64,000 bases of DNA from Lachnospiraceae bacterium (GTDB lineage Bacteria > Bacillota > Clostridia > Lachnospirales > Lachnospiraceae). The position numbers and the translations under genes are program-made. Below, one piece after another: positions 16,630-25,845 of the stretch. Each line of letters starts with the position of its first letter. Position 1 is the stretch's first letter. The notes below the pieces were generated by a model that was not told where the DNA came from, made no database searches, and saw only the letters and a list, made by a program, of their open reading frames with translations. The stretch covers positions 1-64,000 of the forward strand of contig JAFZOW010000066.1 in the NCBI GenBank assembly GCA_017552715.1. The letters are read 5' to 3'.

Positions 16630-16700
16630 CAGGGGATGAAGGAGTCGAACCCTCTTCGACGGTTTTGGAGACCGATGTTAAACCGTTTAACTAATCCCCT
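16630..16700 (-). tRNA. tRNA-Trp (CCA anticodon)
   Basis: Read on the - strand, a 71-base cloverleaf: acceptor stem AGGGGAT (16700-16694) with ATCCCCT (16637-16631), D-arm, anticodon loop CTCCAAA with anticodon CCA (reads UGG), and T-arm with GGTTCGA. The discriminator is G (16630). The 3' CCA is not encoded and must be added. The outermost anticodon-stem pair is a T-T mismatch. A consensus promoter lies 56 bases upstream and a terminator follows. Confidence 0.93.
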
Positions 16701-16755
16701 ATATCAGTGCTCTGTTCGTTCGAGCAAAGCCGTGATCAAAAACTGACCATGGGAC

Positions 16756-16784
16756 ATTATATCCCGCAAATGTCCGGCTGTCAA
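16756..16784 (-). promoter_or_regulatory. Perfect sigma-70 promoter for tRNA-Trp
   Basis: Read on the - strand: TTGACA (16784-16779), 17-base spacer, TATAAT (16761-16756); all twelve bases match consensus. The -35 box lies inside an 8-bp inverted repeat (CGGCTGTC at 16775-16782 with GACAGCCG at 16798-16805). Confidence 0.9.
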
Positions 16785-16821
16785 GAAGTGTTTTTCAGAC
16801 AGCCGCCTGCCGGTCCTTTTC

Positions 16822-17367
16822 TCAGTCCTCCCCCTTAAGCTGCACTACCCTGTAGCTATGTCCCATAGCCGGAAGGAACTTTTCGATCACGTCCCGGGTC
16901 TTCATCTTCAGGCTGGAAGTGTTCACACAGGGATGGCATCCCAGCTCTTCGCAAGCCAGCACATCTTCATCGATGAGCAGCTGCACCTTATGCTCCTTAT
17001 CATTCATCAGTCCCATGATGCTCACGGAACCGGGTTCGATATCCAGGTACTCCAGCATGGCTTCCGGCTCCGCAAAGGAAAGCCTTGCGGAACCGATCTG
17101 TGCCGAAAGCTCCTTTGTCTTGAACTTCTTATCCCCGGGCATCATGAGCAGATAAAATGCGGTCTTCTGCCGGTTGCAGAGGAAAAGGTTCTTACAGATC
17201 AGCACCCCCAGCACCGCATCGATCTCGTTGCAGGCTTCCATATTGTTCGCCGGCTCATGATCGGTCCGCCGGTATTCTATCCCCAGTTCGTCCAGGCAGT
17301 CATAAGTCCTTATCTCCCGGGGCAAACGCCCTTCCGTGTTCTCCGGTCTTCCCTTGAAAAGCTCCAT
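16822..17367 (-). CDS. YbaK/ProX-type aminoacyl-tRNA deacylase
   Basis: This 181-residue protein belongs to the YbaK/prolyl-tRNA synthetase-associated domain family, trans-acting editors that hydrolyse mischarged tRNA (Ala-tRNA-Pro or Cys-tRNA-Pro). The fold is seen from about 25 to 175, with the family's Lys in VLICKNLFL (about 59), the GDKKF segment (about 78) and a GSVSIMGLMND segment (about 114-124). Residue-level substrate choice cannot be read here; ProX (Ala-specific) is favoured by length and C-terminus. GGAGGA precedes the ATG at 17367. An 11-bp imperfect hairpin (17386-17425) lies in its leader. It sits next to tRNA-Trp but is not obviously related to it. Confidence 0.85.
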   Translation of the reverse strand: MELFKGRPENTEGRLPREIRTYDCLDELGIEYRRTDHEPANNMEACNEIDAVLGVLICKNLFLCNRQKTAFYLLMMPGDKKFKTKELSAQIGSARLSFAEPEAMLEYLDIEPGSVSIMGLMNDKEHKVQLLIDEDVLACEELGCHPCVNTSSLKMKTRDVIEKFLPAMGHSYRVVQLKGED

Positions 17368-17489
17368 TTAAATCTTCCTCCTGCAAACGCCCCTGTCCCG
17401 GCATTCCTGTCGAAACAGAGGCGTTCATCACTTCATTGATCCATCGGGTCCATCCCTAAGGGGACATGCCCTTTACTTCAGCGCTCCGC

Positions 17490-20400
17490 TCATCCTTTAC
17501 TCATGATCCGCAGCAGGGCAGGCTTCTTTTTGATCTTGAACTTCACGGTCTTATACCCGCCATAGTTGCCCTTGCCTCGCAGCAGCACCGTCGCCGTTCC
17601 CACTTCCGTATTGTTGGTGTAGGAGACGATGTCGTAATCTTCTGCCGTGACACTGTCTTTGGTAAAGACGATATCGTTCTTGGTCACGGTAACAGGCAGA
17701 CCGGTGTATTCACGGTCGGCGATCTTCACCTTCATCTTGGCAATGCTCTTCCTGGTGATCTTGAAGAGGGCATGGGCTGCATTGCAGTAATTTCCCTTTC
17801 CGTACAGACCTACCTGCAGGGTTATGCACTGTTTATCCTTCGGAATGGGAATGATATCTCCGGGCTGTACGGCCTCACCGACTTTCCGCTGTACGTTCCC
17901 CACTTTGTTATTGTATACCGTACAATCCTCATTGTAGCGATAGGTGGTCAGCTTGGGATCGTAATCGGTCCCCGACTTAAGCTTCTTTCCGCTCCAATCC
18001 GTAATGGAGAACTTGGTCTTGTAATTGCCCGGTTTGTCCGAATACTCACGATCCTCTGCCGTAACATTCAGATAGTACAAAGGAGTCGCCTGTACGGCAA
18101 AGGTATACCTGATGGTCTGTCCCTTGAAATTGCCTTTACCCTTTACCACAAAGGAGGCGTCATTCTTATACACGCGGGAATCCGACTCGTCCACATCATA
18201 GGAGCTGGTCTTCTTGTTATTCTTATAGCTTATGGTGTAATCCACACCTTCTGTGAGGTAATAGGTATCCATTCCCGATTTAAAGGAAATGATGGAAACC
18301 TTTGCTCCTCCCTTCCTGTAATAGATCTGGTCGTCATACTCGGGTACAAAGGTAGTGATCTCCACCTTCTGGATCTTGAAGCTCTTGGTCACGCTTCCGG
18401 TCCAGCCGGACTGCTCACAACCGCGGATGGTCACCTTTGCGGTTCCGACGTTCAGGTTCTTAGCATAGCTTAAGGTATAGTCCACTCCGGCCACCAGTTC
18501 CGTACTGCTGCCCTTCTCCGTGATACGGACCTCGGGAGTCTGCGGCATACCGTTATAGAAGAAAGGTCCGATAGGTGCGATGAGGGCATCCTTCTTGACG
18601 GATTTAAGCTTTGCCCCGCTGTCCGGAACGCAGCTGGTGGTCCCGCAATAGTTCCCCTGTCCTGTGATCACAGCCTTGCCGTCCGACATCGTGTAGCTGA
18701 AATCACGATTCTGCTTCAGCTTCACTCCGTTCACGACCAGCGTGATCTTCAGTCCGCTGCTCTTATTTACTGCCGAGCATACCACTCCCGTGATATCCGT
18801 AGGGGAGATGGGGAATTCCACCGTGATCTTATCCTTGTAATTCTTCTTGAACTTGAAAATGGCAAGGGCCTGGGTGGAAACGTTCTTATTGTTCTTGTAA
18901 CTGATGGTATAATCCTTCTTATAGGTAAGAAGCTTTGTACCGTCATATACCCGGAAGCAGGTAGGCTTATGTGCCTTTCCGGTATAAGTCAGGTCCTGAG
19001 GGATCGAAGCTTTGGCTACCCAGAGCCCGGTAGGGATCTCACTTCCCCAGTTCACCCGGTCTCCCGATACCACGTCGCCCCATTCATTCCCCTTATAGGT
19101 CAGCAGGCGCGTTGCGATCCCGGCACAGAGCTCGGTCCCGTCAGAGAAGGTCTTCCAGGCCGTATAATAGATATACACATTCTCCGAGATGGTAAATGGC
19201 TCCGTATACAGCTTTCCGATGGTCTTTAAGCTGTTTTCGCTGATGGTGGAATCAAAGCTTACCGAAGTATGGTAATAGATCCGCGCATCCGGGGTATCGC
19301 AGCTGAAGCTGAGAGCCTGTCCGCGGCCTACATTACCGGTATTCTCCACCTCTTCGGGCAGAAGCTTCGGGAAAGCCACGGATCTTTCCGCCACCACGTT
19401 CATGGAGACCTGCGCCTTCAGCGGATAGGTATTCGCATCCTTCCTCCGCAGATAGGTATCTTTCGGTTCCACCGTAAGTAAAGCCGTACCCACACCCACA
19501 CCGGTGACTTTGGGCTGATTTGTCCCGCTGATACGTATCACGTTTTCATTACTGCTCTTAAAGACGACAGCCGTATCATCCGCCCAGGCCGGTTCCACAT
19601 GAGCCTTAAGCACAAGACTTTCATCCAGGTTCAGTTTTGTACCGTCTGACGGCGTATCAAGAACTACCTTGCTGGGGTGTACCACCACGTGGAAGGTATA
19701 ATTAAATGTCGTCTCCTGACTGCCCATCAGTTTGGCCTTGGCCGTTCCGGCACTGTTGCCGCTGGCCACCTTGGCCTTGATGGTCTGCTTCTTATCGCTG
19801 TTATTGTTGGTGATGGTGGCAAAATCCGTTTTACTCAGGGTCCAGTTCACCGTAGGCGGATTCTCGATATTGAACATGTTGTTGGCGTTCGGTCTGTGCT
19901 CCTTTACCCGAAGCCGGGCCGTTATCTTCGGCAGATCGGTCTCCTCGTTATACTCCAGATTCACCTTGCTGCCGGAATCCGGAGTTGAATACAGGCCCCA
20001 CGCATTGATAACATTGGAGGTCACATCGATCTCCACGGTCTGGTAGTCATCGGGCTTGCCGGAATCCGTCTGTGTTCCGTAGGGATCTGCCGTGAGCAGT
20101 ATGGCCCAGAAATCCTCTCCGTCAAATCTAACATGGCCCACACCGATACGTTTGTAATCCGTATTCTTATAGATCAGCTCATTCGAAGACAGACTCTGGA
20201 ACAGATCGGAGGCTTTGTTCTGTCCGATATATTTGATCTCCCTCACATGTCCCTTCTGGACGGTGGGAGCCAGGATACCCTTGGAAGAATCGTCGTAATC
20301 ATAACCGTTGGGTCTTGTCTCGCTGTAGCACATTGCCAGCTCTGCGGCACGGAGCTTGGCAGCCTTTTCCAGACCGTAATCCAGAGCCAGGGCCGGGATC

Positions 20401-20831
20401 TTTTTATCCGCACGGATCAAATTGGCCGAAGCCACAAGGTTTCTGGCTTCCGTCTGTCCGTATTTGACCTTGATCTTGATCTTATAGTTTTCCGCGCCGT
20501 CGGCTTCCCCGGGCTCTTCCGTCTCTTCCGCAGGCACTTCCGCCTCATCCTCCGAAGCGCTTTCAGCCTCTTCCTCCGGAACGTTCTCCTCTTCTTCCGC
20601 AGGGAGCACTGCTTCATCCTCGCCGTTCTCTTCCGTAACGGCAGCTTCATCATCCGCGGCATCCTCGCTCACCAAAGCATCGGGTGCTTCCTCCGCATCC
20701 TCTGCAGTGATCTCCACCGCATCCTCATCTCCGGCAAGTACCGAAAGCGGCTGTACCGCCTCCGTAAGACACATTGCCAGGATCAGGATCCAGCTCAACA
20801 GACTGCGCAGACTCTTTTCCTTAAACTTCAT
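17490..20831 (-). CDS. Secreted CAP/Big2/MBG-repeat surface protein
   Basis: This is a 1113-residue exported protein. A signal peptide (about 1-33, ending SVLAGDE) is followed by a very acidic Glu/Ala tract (about 35-105), then a CAP/SCP-like domain (about 115-270; ANLIRADKKIP, RPNGYDY). Next come a Big2-like domain (about 395-480), a chitobiase C-terminal-like domain (about 500-580), and four or more MBG-type repeats to the C-terminus, recognisable by YKNNKNVST and GKGNYxG motifs. No LPXTG or transmembrane anchor is visible, so attachment is unclear. The ATG at 20831 is chosen for its ribosome site and signal peptide. It is the last gene of the GH5/HD-GYP/kinase run, 38 bases after the receiver gene, suggesting its synthesis is controlled with that signalling set. 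Confidence 0.88.
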   Translation of the reverse strand: MKFKEKSLRSLLSWILILAMCLTEAVQPLSVLAGDEDAVEITAEDAEEAPDALVSEDAADDEAAVTEENGEDEAVLPAEEEENVPEEEAESASEDEAEVPAEETEEPGEADGAENYKIKIKVKYGQTEARNLVASANLIRADKKIPALALDYGLEKAAKLRAAELAMCYSETRPNGYDYDDSSKGILAPTVQKGHVREIKYIGQNKASDLFQSLSSNELIYKNTDYKRIGVGHVRFDGEDFWAILLTADPYGTQTDSGKPDDYQTVEIDVTSNVINAWGLYSTPDSGSKVNLEYNEETDLPKITARLRVKEHRPNANNMFNIENPPTVNWTLSKTDFATITNNNSDKKQTIKAKVASGNSAGTAKAKLMGSQETTFNYTFHVVVHPSKVVLDTPSDGTKLNLDESLVLKAHVEPAWADDTAVVFKSSNENVIRISGTNQPKVTGVGVGTALLTVEPKDTYLRRKDANTYPLKAQVSMNVVAERSVAFPKLLPEEVENTGNVGRGQALSFSCDTPDARIYYHTSVSFDSTISENSLKTIGKLYTEPFTISENVYIYYTAWKTFSDGTELCAGIATRLLTYKGNEWGDVVSGDRVNWGSEIPTGLWVAKASIPQDLTYTGKAHKPTCFRVYDGTKLLTYKKDYTISYKNNKNVSTQALAIFKFKKNYKDKITVEFPISPTDITGVVCSAVNKSSGLKITLVVNGVKLKQNRDFSYTMSDGKAVITGQGNYCGTTSCVPDSGAKLKSVKKDALIAPIGPFFYNGMPQTPEVRITEKGSSTELVAGVDYTLSYAKNLNVGTAKVTIRGCEQSGWTGSVTKSFKIQKVEITTFVPEYDDQIYYRKGGAKVSIISFKSGMDTYYLTEGVDYTISYKNNKKTSSYDVDESDSRVYKNDASFVVKGKGNFKGQTIRYTFAVQATPLYYLNVTAEDREYSDKPGNYKTKFSITDWSGKKLKSGTDYDPKLTTYRYNEDCTVYNNKVGNVQRKVGEAVQPGDIIPIPKDKQCITLQVGLYGKGNYCNAAHALFKITRKSIAKMKVKIADREYTGLPVTVTKNDIVFTKDSVTAEDYDIVSYTNNTEVGTATVLLRGKGNYGGYKTVKFKIKKKPALLRIMSKG

Positions 20832-20869
20832 AGTTACCACCTTTCCTTTCTGTCCTGTCACTGTTGCTT

Positions 20870-21631
20870 TTAACCCTTTTTCTTCATAAAGAATTCCGAA
20901 AGCTTGTAGAGCAGTTCCTCCCGCTCGATATTCTTCAGGAGATAGCCTTCCGGTTTCAGGGCAACCACCTCCATCACGCTTTCCTTATCCCCCTTTCCCG
21001 TAAGGAAGATCACGGGGATCGTGGCCGTCTCCGGGTCGCTGCGGAGCATCTCCAGCACCTGGGGCCCGCTGGTAACAGGCATCTCATGATCCAGAAGGAT
21101 CAGATCCGCCTTATTCTTTCCCAGCCATTTGATGGCCTGAAGACCGGAACTCACAGGCGAGACCTTGTAGCGTCCCTTGAGCCAGCCCCGGACCAGGTTC
21201 AGGTAGTTGGCATCATCATCCACGAGCAGGATGCTCTTCTTGGCTGTGCCGTCATCCTGACCGGAAAAATAGCCTTCCACCATCTTGATATAGCTCTCAT
21301 TATCCAGCGGACGGGGGAACACCTTAAGGATAAGTTCCCCGGGAACATTGTCCGTCACACTCCTGCATTCGTTACTGTCCCCGATGAGGATCATCTGTGC
21401 ATCCTCATCCATCAGGAAATCCCGAAGGAAGCGCAGGAACTCCTGAGGCAGTTCTTCCCCGTTCTCCAAAAAGCAGGTAAGCAGCATGCCTTTCTGCCAG
21501 TGGGAATGGACCACATTGATATCCGCGGCAGCAAACTCAGCCTCAAACCCGGCCTCTGTCAGCTTTTTTTCAAGCACCCGGATCAGAAAACTCTCCTTTG
21601 TTCCGCACACCATAATACGCCTTGAGCTCAT
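20870..21631 (-). CDS. Tandem-receiver response regulator, first receiver degenerate
   Basis: The 253 residues have a C-terminal receiver (about 132-253) with the acidic pair LLVDDD, phospho-Asp in LLLDHEMP (about 182), Thr in LTGKG and Lys in the final helix. The N-terminal ~125 residues show receiver-like strand-helix rhythm (RIMVCGTKE..., MILIGDS...) but lack the acidic pocket, so I read it as a pseudo-receiver. There is no DNA-binding or enzymatic output. The ATG at 21631 is ten bases after AAGGAGG, which overlaps the end of the upstream kinase gene; a TTG at 21640 is too close to it. It is probably the terminal phosphate acceptor from the HPt of the preceding kinase. Confidence 0.85.
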   Translation of the reverse strand: MSSRRIMVCGTKESFLIRVLEKKLTEAGFEAEFAAADINVVHSHWQKGMLLTCFLENGEELPQEFLRFLRDFLMDEDAQMILIGDSNECRSVTDNVPGELILKVFPRPLDNESYIKMVEGYFSGQDDGTAKKSILLVDDDANYLNLVRGWLKGRYKVSPVSSGLQAIKWLGKNKADLILLDHEMPVTSGPQVLEMLRSDPETATIPVIFLTGKGDKESVMEVVALKPEGYLLKNIEREELLYKLSEFFMKKKG

Positions 21632-21636
21632 TTTCG

Positions 21637-24600
21637 TCAAACCTCCTTAATGAGTTCTTCCATAGCATCCCAGTCAAGCTGTTGCTGAAGTTTCTTAAAT
21701 TCCGCCATACGTTTGGCATCCTCAGGAGGAAGCCGCCGGCCGGCCAGTTCTCCCATGACCATCTCCACTCCGTCCAGATCCATCTGGGCCACCAGCTCCC
21801 GAAGAGCCGCATAAGCCTCCTTAAGCTCCTCGGCAGGGACCTCGTCCCCTTCCGCTTCTTCCTTATCCTCAAGGGGCGCCAGTTTCTCCCTGTAGGCGCG
21901 GTAGATCGCAAGCAGCTTCTCCGTATGCTTGTGGATATAATCCGTATCCCCGGACTTCCCTGCATCCTCCAGCTTTCTTGAAAGCTCCGAAAGCTCTCCG
22001 GCCCCGATGATGCGGGCCGAACTCTTCAGGGCATGTACCTTCACGGTATAAAGTCCCAGATCCCCCTTCTTCCAGGCGTTCTCGATCAGATGGGCCGCAT
22101 CCTCCAAAGTACCCACAAAGGTCTTCAGCGCTGCGATAAAGCTTTCCGGACCGCCGCTGTAACGTAAGCCGTCGGGAACGGATATCCCCTCCGCCTTTTC
22201 CAGCCAGCGGTATTCCTCCGGCAGGGCAGGCAGTGCAGGTGCTTTTTTCTCCGGCTCGCGCTCCTGCACGATCTCCTTCGGAAGGAACTTCATGATGGTA
22301 CGCTCCAGGGCCGCGCTGTCAACGGGCTTGGCCAGGTAACCGTCAAAGCCCTCGCTGCGGTAAAACGCCTCTCCGTCATTGGCCGCATTGGCCGTAAGGG
22401 CGATCACCGGAAGCTCCGTATATTTTTCCCTTATCTTTTTCAACGTTTCCAGACCGTCCATGCCGGGCATCATATGATCCAGCAGTACCAGGTTGAAGTT
22501 GCCGTAATGAAGCCTCTCCAGACACTCTTCACCGCTCTCGGCCGTGGTGATGAACACCCGGGTGGGCGCCAGCAGGCCCTTGATCACCGTAAGGTTCATG
22601 GGATTGTCGTCCACCACCAGGATCTCGGCCTCCGGTGCACAGAAGCGCGGCACATAAGGGCCCTCATCCTCGGCAGAGGCCTGCTCCGTGAACTCCCCTA
22701 TGGCCTCATCATCCACGATACGCTGCGAAAGCTTAAGGCAGAACTCCGAACCCTCCCCGTAAACGCTGTCCACCGTAAGCTCCGCTCCCATGAGTTCGGC
22801 GAACTGCCGGGAGATATCCAGTCCCAGACCGGTCCCCTGTATGTTCACGTTACGTCCCTCTTCCAATCGTTCGAAGGCCGTAAAGAGCTTGTCCAGATCC
22901 TCCGGCTTTACACCTATGCCCGTATCCTTAACGGAGTAAAGCAGAAGGACCTTATCCTCCTCACGTCCCAGCACATCCAGCTTTAAGGTAAAGCCACCTT
23001 CCTGAGTATACTTTACGGCATTGGTCATGAGGTTTAAGAGTATCTGTTTGATCTTCCCCATGTCGCCCAGCAGCCGTTTGGGCAGGGCCGGATCGATCTG
23101 AACCTTGAATTTCAGGTCCTTCTGTTCCGCCCTCACGCGTATCATGGTCACCATGGAACGCAGCAGGGCTTCCGTATCGTACTCGATCTCCACCAGGTTC
23201 ATCTTGCCGGACTCGATCTTGGACAGATCCAGTATGTCGTTGATCAGTCCCAGCAGGGATTCAGAAGCATCCCGTATATCCCTGGCGTAGCCGCTCACAG
23301 CAGCATGGTACGGCTTCGGAACATCGGTGGCATCTTCCCTGAGTATCATCTCATCCATACCCATGATGGTATTGATGGGGGTACGTATCTCATGGCTCAT
23401 ATTGGCCAGGAAGCGGGACTTGGCCCCGTTGGCCCGCTCCGCCTCTTCCTTGGCCAGACGGATCTGCTCATACTGCCTGCGGATGATGGTGCCGCTCATG
23501 ATGCGCCATACGATAATGCCTACCAGCAGGGCCCCCAGCGCCACGATCAGCACACGTACCGCCAGAAGCTCCAGGAGTTTGGGCTGCTTGCGGATACGTA
23601 CGCTCACATCCTGCAGCTCGTTCTTTCCGGCATTATCCAAAAGCGAGATGTGCAGGGTGTACTCCCCGCTGGGAAGATCCGTGAACTCCAGAGCCGAAAG
23701 ACTGCTCTGCAGCATGGTAATACCGTCATCCTTTGCCCCATCCAGCCGGATACGGATCAGGGGATCCGAAAGACGGTAATTCAGTACACTGGCGTAGATC
23801 TGTATACGTCCCGCATCCGAAGGGATGATATAGCTTCCGTCCTCCTCCGGCTTCAGCTCCCCGGAAGAGCAGTATATGCCTTTTACTCCCAGCCGTATGG
23901 CACCGGAGCTTTCAAAGAAATTGCGGATATTGACCCGGCTTACCCCGGCCCGGCCGGAGATATAAAGGTTCCCTTCCTCATCCAGGGCACTGAAGGAATT
24001 CGCCGTCGGCACACTGGCCAGACCGTTCGGCGTGTTGTAGAGCATGTATTCCTTTATCCGGTCCGCCACCATATCCGAAGCGTTGACACAATAGAGGCCA
24101 TAAGATGAAAGGACCCACAGTCTCTCGCTGTCCGCATAATAGATATCGTAATTGTTATTGTAGGGGAAGCTCTCCACCTGCCGTATCTGTCCGTCCCGCA
24201 GATACTCGATGGAATTGGAGGTGATGATCCATAAAAGATCCCTCTCCTCATCCTTCTTGATGCGCAGGATCACATCGCTGGTCAGGCCGTCGTCCCGTCC
24301 CAGATGCTGTATCCTGCTGCCGTTGATCACATAGATCCCGTCTCCGTCCGTACCGGCATAGATCACCCCGTTGATCTCGGCCAGGGTAAGAAAGACCGGA
24401 TTCGCGATCCCTGACTCCGCCCCCACAACACGTTCCACTTTTCCGTTCCGGAGGATGCTCATCCCTCCGTTGGAAGCTGCATACACGGTCCCGTCTTCAC
24501 CGATCAGGGTACAGCGGTTGCTGTTATCCGCCATGCCCTCCGCAGTGGTATAGCTTTTGATCTGCCCATCCGCCGAATAGCACACCAGGCCCAGATCCCC

Positions 24601-25845
24601 GGAATAGACCGAGATCCACAGGTTGCCCTGCCCGTCGGCATTGATGCAGCGTATACGGTTAGCTCCGATATACTCCGTCAGCTCGTTCTCCACCGGCCTT
24701 TGCTTTTCATCCAGGATCTGCAGGCCCTTATCCGTACCGATATAGAGCCTCCCCTTCAGCAGGCAGGTGCTGTTTACCACTTCGCTGCCCAGCTTTGCCT
24801 CTTCGGTAAGATCTTTGAAATTGCTGGCCACGATCTTCATGACCCCCTGCCTGGAAGAAGCAAACCAGAGATTTCCCTGATAATCCTCCGTCATGCACTC
24901 GATCCCGCTGTTTAAGGGGATGTTGTCCAGACTGTGATATTCTTCCTTCTCATCCAGCCAGCCGATCTGGCCGTCCGAGATGACCCATATGCGTCCGCAG
25001 GCATTATCAATCCAGGTGGTACCCGCGGCAGGGGAGATATCGATGTTCTGCAGGGTGGAAAAACCGTCGTCCAGGGTCCCGTACCAGAGTGCGCTGTCGG
25101 TACCGAGATACATCCGCCCCTCGTTACGAGGATCCGGATAGATCTGGGTGATGACGCCTATCCCCAGATCACCGCCGTGATAATATGCCTCCAGACGCCT
25201 GTCACGGATGCAGAACACATCCCCGTCCCAGGTATTTCCGAAGATCCCGCCTTTACCGTCCGTGGTAAGGCGTACGACATACTCATTGTTCAGCTGGGAA
25301 TCATCCACCATAGACAGGAGTCCGCCCTCATCCACGTAGCAGATCCCGTTGGTGGTACCGATATAGATGCCGCCCTCCGTATCCTCCACAAAGCTCCGTA
25401 TGGTGGAGGAAGGAAGACCTTCCTTATAGGTGTAGCGTATGCTCTCGTCTCCGTCCAGCAGCACCACTCCGTTATCGTTGGTACCGACCCACAGACGGCC
25501 CCTGCTGTCTTCATACAGAGCTTTTCCGCTGCTCAGGCCCCCGGAAGCATCCAGACGTTCAAAACTGTTACCGTCATAACGCAGGATCCCGCTGTAGCCG
25601 CCGATCCAGATATAACCGTCCCGGGCGGAAAGTATGGCATTGGCATCCGAGGTGGGCAGGCCGTTACTGGCATTATACAGCACGGCGGAATAGCCCATAC
25701 CTTCCATCTGTCCCGTCACCGCATAACCGCCGCCGCCTTCCTTTTCCGCCTCCTCATCCGCAGCAAGACAAAAGCCGTCGCTCTCCGCAAAGAGCAGGCG
25801 CAAAAGAAGCAGACTCAGTTCGAAGATCCGGATGCTCCTCTTCAC
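21637..25845 (-). CDS. Propeller-sensor hybrid histidine kinase with receiver and HPt
   Basis: This 1402-residue hybrid two-component sensor has the Bacteroidetes-like plan, less common in Firmicutes. A signal peptide (about 1-28) leads to an extracellular region of Reg_prop beta-propeller repeats (about 45-680; motifs such as LPSSTIRSFVED and GNLWISVYSGD) and a Y_Y_Y-like domain (about 690-760). One membrane helix (about 770-792) precedes HisKA with His818 (SHEIRTP), an HATPase domain with GTGLGLDI, a receiver with Asp1123 (LLDHMMPG), and an HPt with His1271 (VHALKSS). Unlike many propeller hybrids it has no AraC domain. Propellers of this kind often sense polysaccharide fragments; with a GH5 enzyme in the same operon that is a reasonable guess. 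Its ATG overlaps the HD-GYP stop by four bases. Confidence 0.92.
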   Translation of the reverse strand: MKRSIRIFELSLLLLRLLFAESDGFCLAADEEAEKEGGGGYAVTGQMEGMGYSAVLYNASNGLPTSDANAILSARDGYIWIGGYSGILRYDGNSFERLDASGGLSSGKALYEDSRGRLWVGTNDNGVVLLDGDESIRYTYKEGLPSSTIRSFVEDTEGGIYIGTTNGICYVDEGGLLSMVDDSQLNNEYVVRLTTDGKGGIFGNTWDGDVFCIRDRRLEAYYHGGDLGIGVITQIYPDPRNEGRMYLGTDSALWYGTLDDGFSTLQNIDISPAAGTTWIDNACGRIWVISDGQIGWLDEKEEYHSLDNIPLNSGIECMTEDYQGNLWFASSRQGVMKIVASNFKDLTEEAKLGSEVVNSTCLLKGRLYIGTDKGLQILDEKQRPVENELTEYIGANRIRCINADGQGNLWISVYSGDLGLVCYSADGQIKSYTTAEGMADNSNRCTLIGEDGTVYAASNGGMSILRNGKVERVVGAESGIANPVFLTLAEINGVIYAGTDGDGIYVINGSRIQHLGRDDGLTSDVILRIKKDEERDLLWIITSNSIEYLRDGQIRQVESFPYNNNYDIYYADSERLWVLSSYGLYCVNASDMVADRIKEYMLYNTPNGLASVPTANSFSALDEEGNLYISGRAGVSRVNIRNFFESSGAIRLGVKGIYCSSGELKPEEDGSYIIPSDAGRIQIYASVLNYRLSDPLIRIRLDGAKDDGITMLQSSLSALEFTDLPSGEYTLHISLLDNAGKNELQDVSVRIRKQPKLLELLAVRVLIVALGALLVGIIVWRIMSGTIIRRQYEQIRLAKEEAERANGAKSRFLANMSHEIRTPINTIMGMDEMILREDATDVPKPYHAAVSGYARDIRDASESLLGLINDILDLSKIESGKMNLVEIEYDTEALLRSMVTMIRVRAEQKDLKFKVQIDPALPKRLLGDMGKIKQILLNLMTNAVKYTQEGGFTLKLDVLGREEDKVLLLYSVKDTGIGVKPEDLDKLFTAFERLEEGRNVNIQGTGLGLDISRQFAELMGAELTVDSVYGEGSEFCLKLSQRIVDDEAIGEFTEQASAEDEGPYVPRFCAPEAEILVVDDNPMNLTVIKGLLAPTRVFITTAESGEECLERLHYGNFNLVLLDHMMPGMDGLETLKKIREKYTELPVIALTANAANDGEAFYRSEGFDGYLAKPVDSAALERTIMKFLPKEIVQEREPEKKAPALPALPEEYRWLEKAEGISVPDGLRYSGGPESFIAALKTFVGTLEDAAHLIENAWKKGDLGLYTVKVHALKSSARIIGAGELSELSRKLEDAGKSGDTDYIHKHTEKLLAIYRAYREKLAPLEDKEEAEGDEVPAEELKEAYAALRELVAQMDLDGVEMVMGELAGRRLPPEDAKRMAEFKKLQQQLDWDAMEELIKEV

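Noticed and set aside
17386-17425. Hairpin before the prolyl-tRNA editing-type gene, considered as a T-box or terminator
   Set aside because: An 11-bp imperfect stem with a long loop, no T-run and no T-box sequence is visible.
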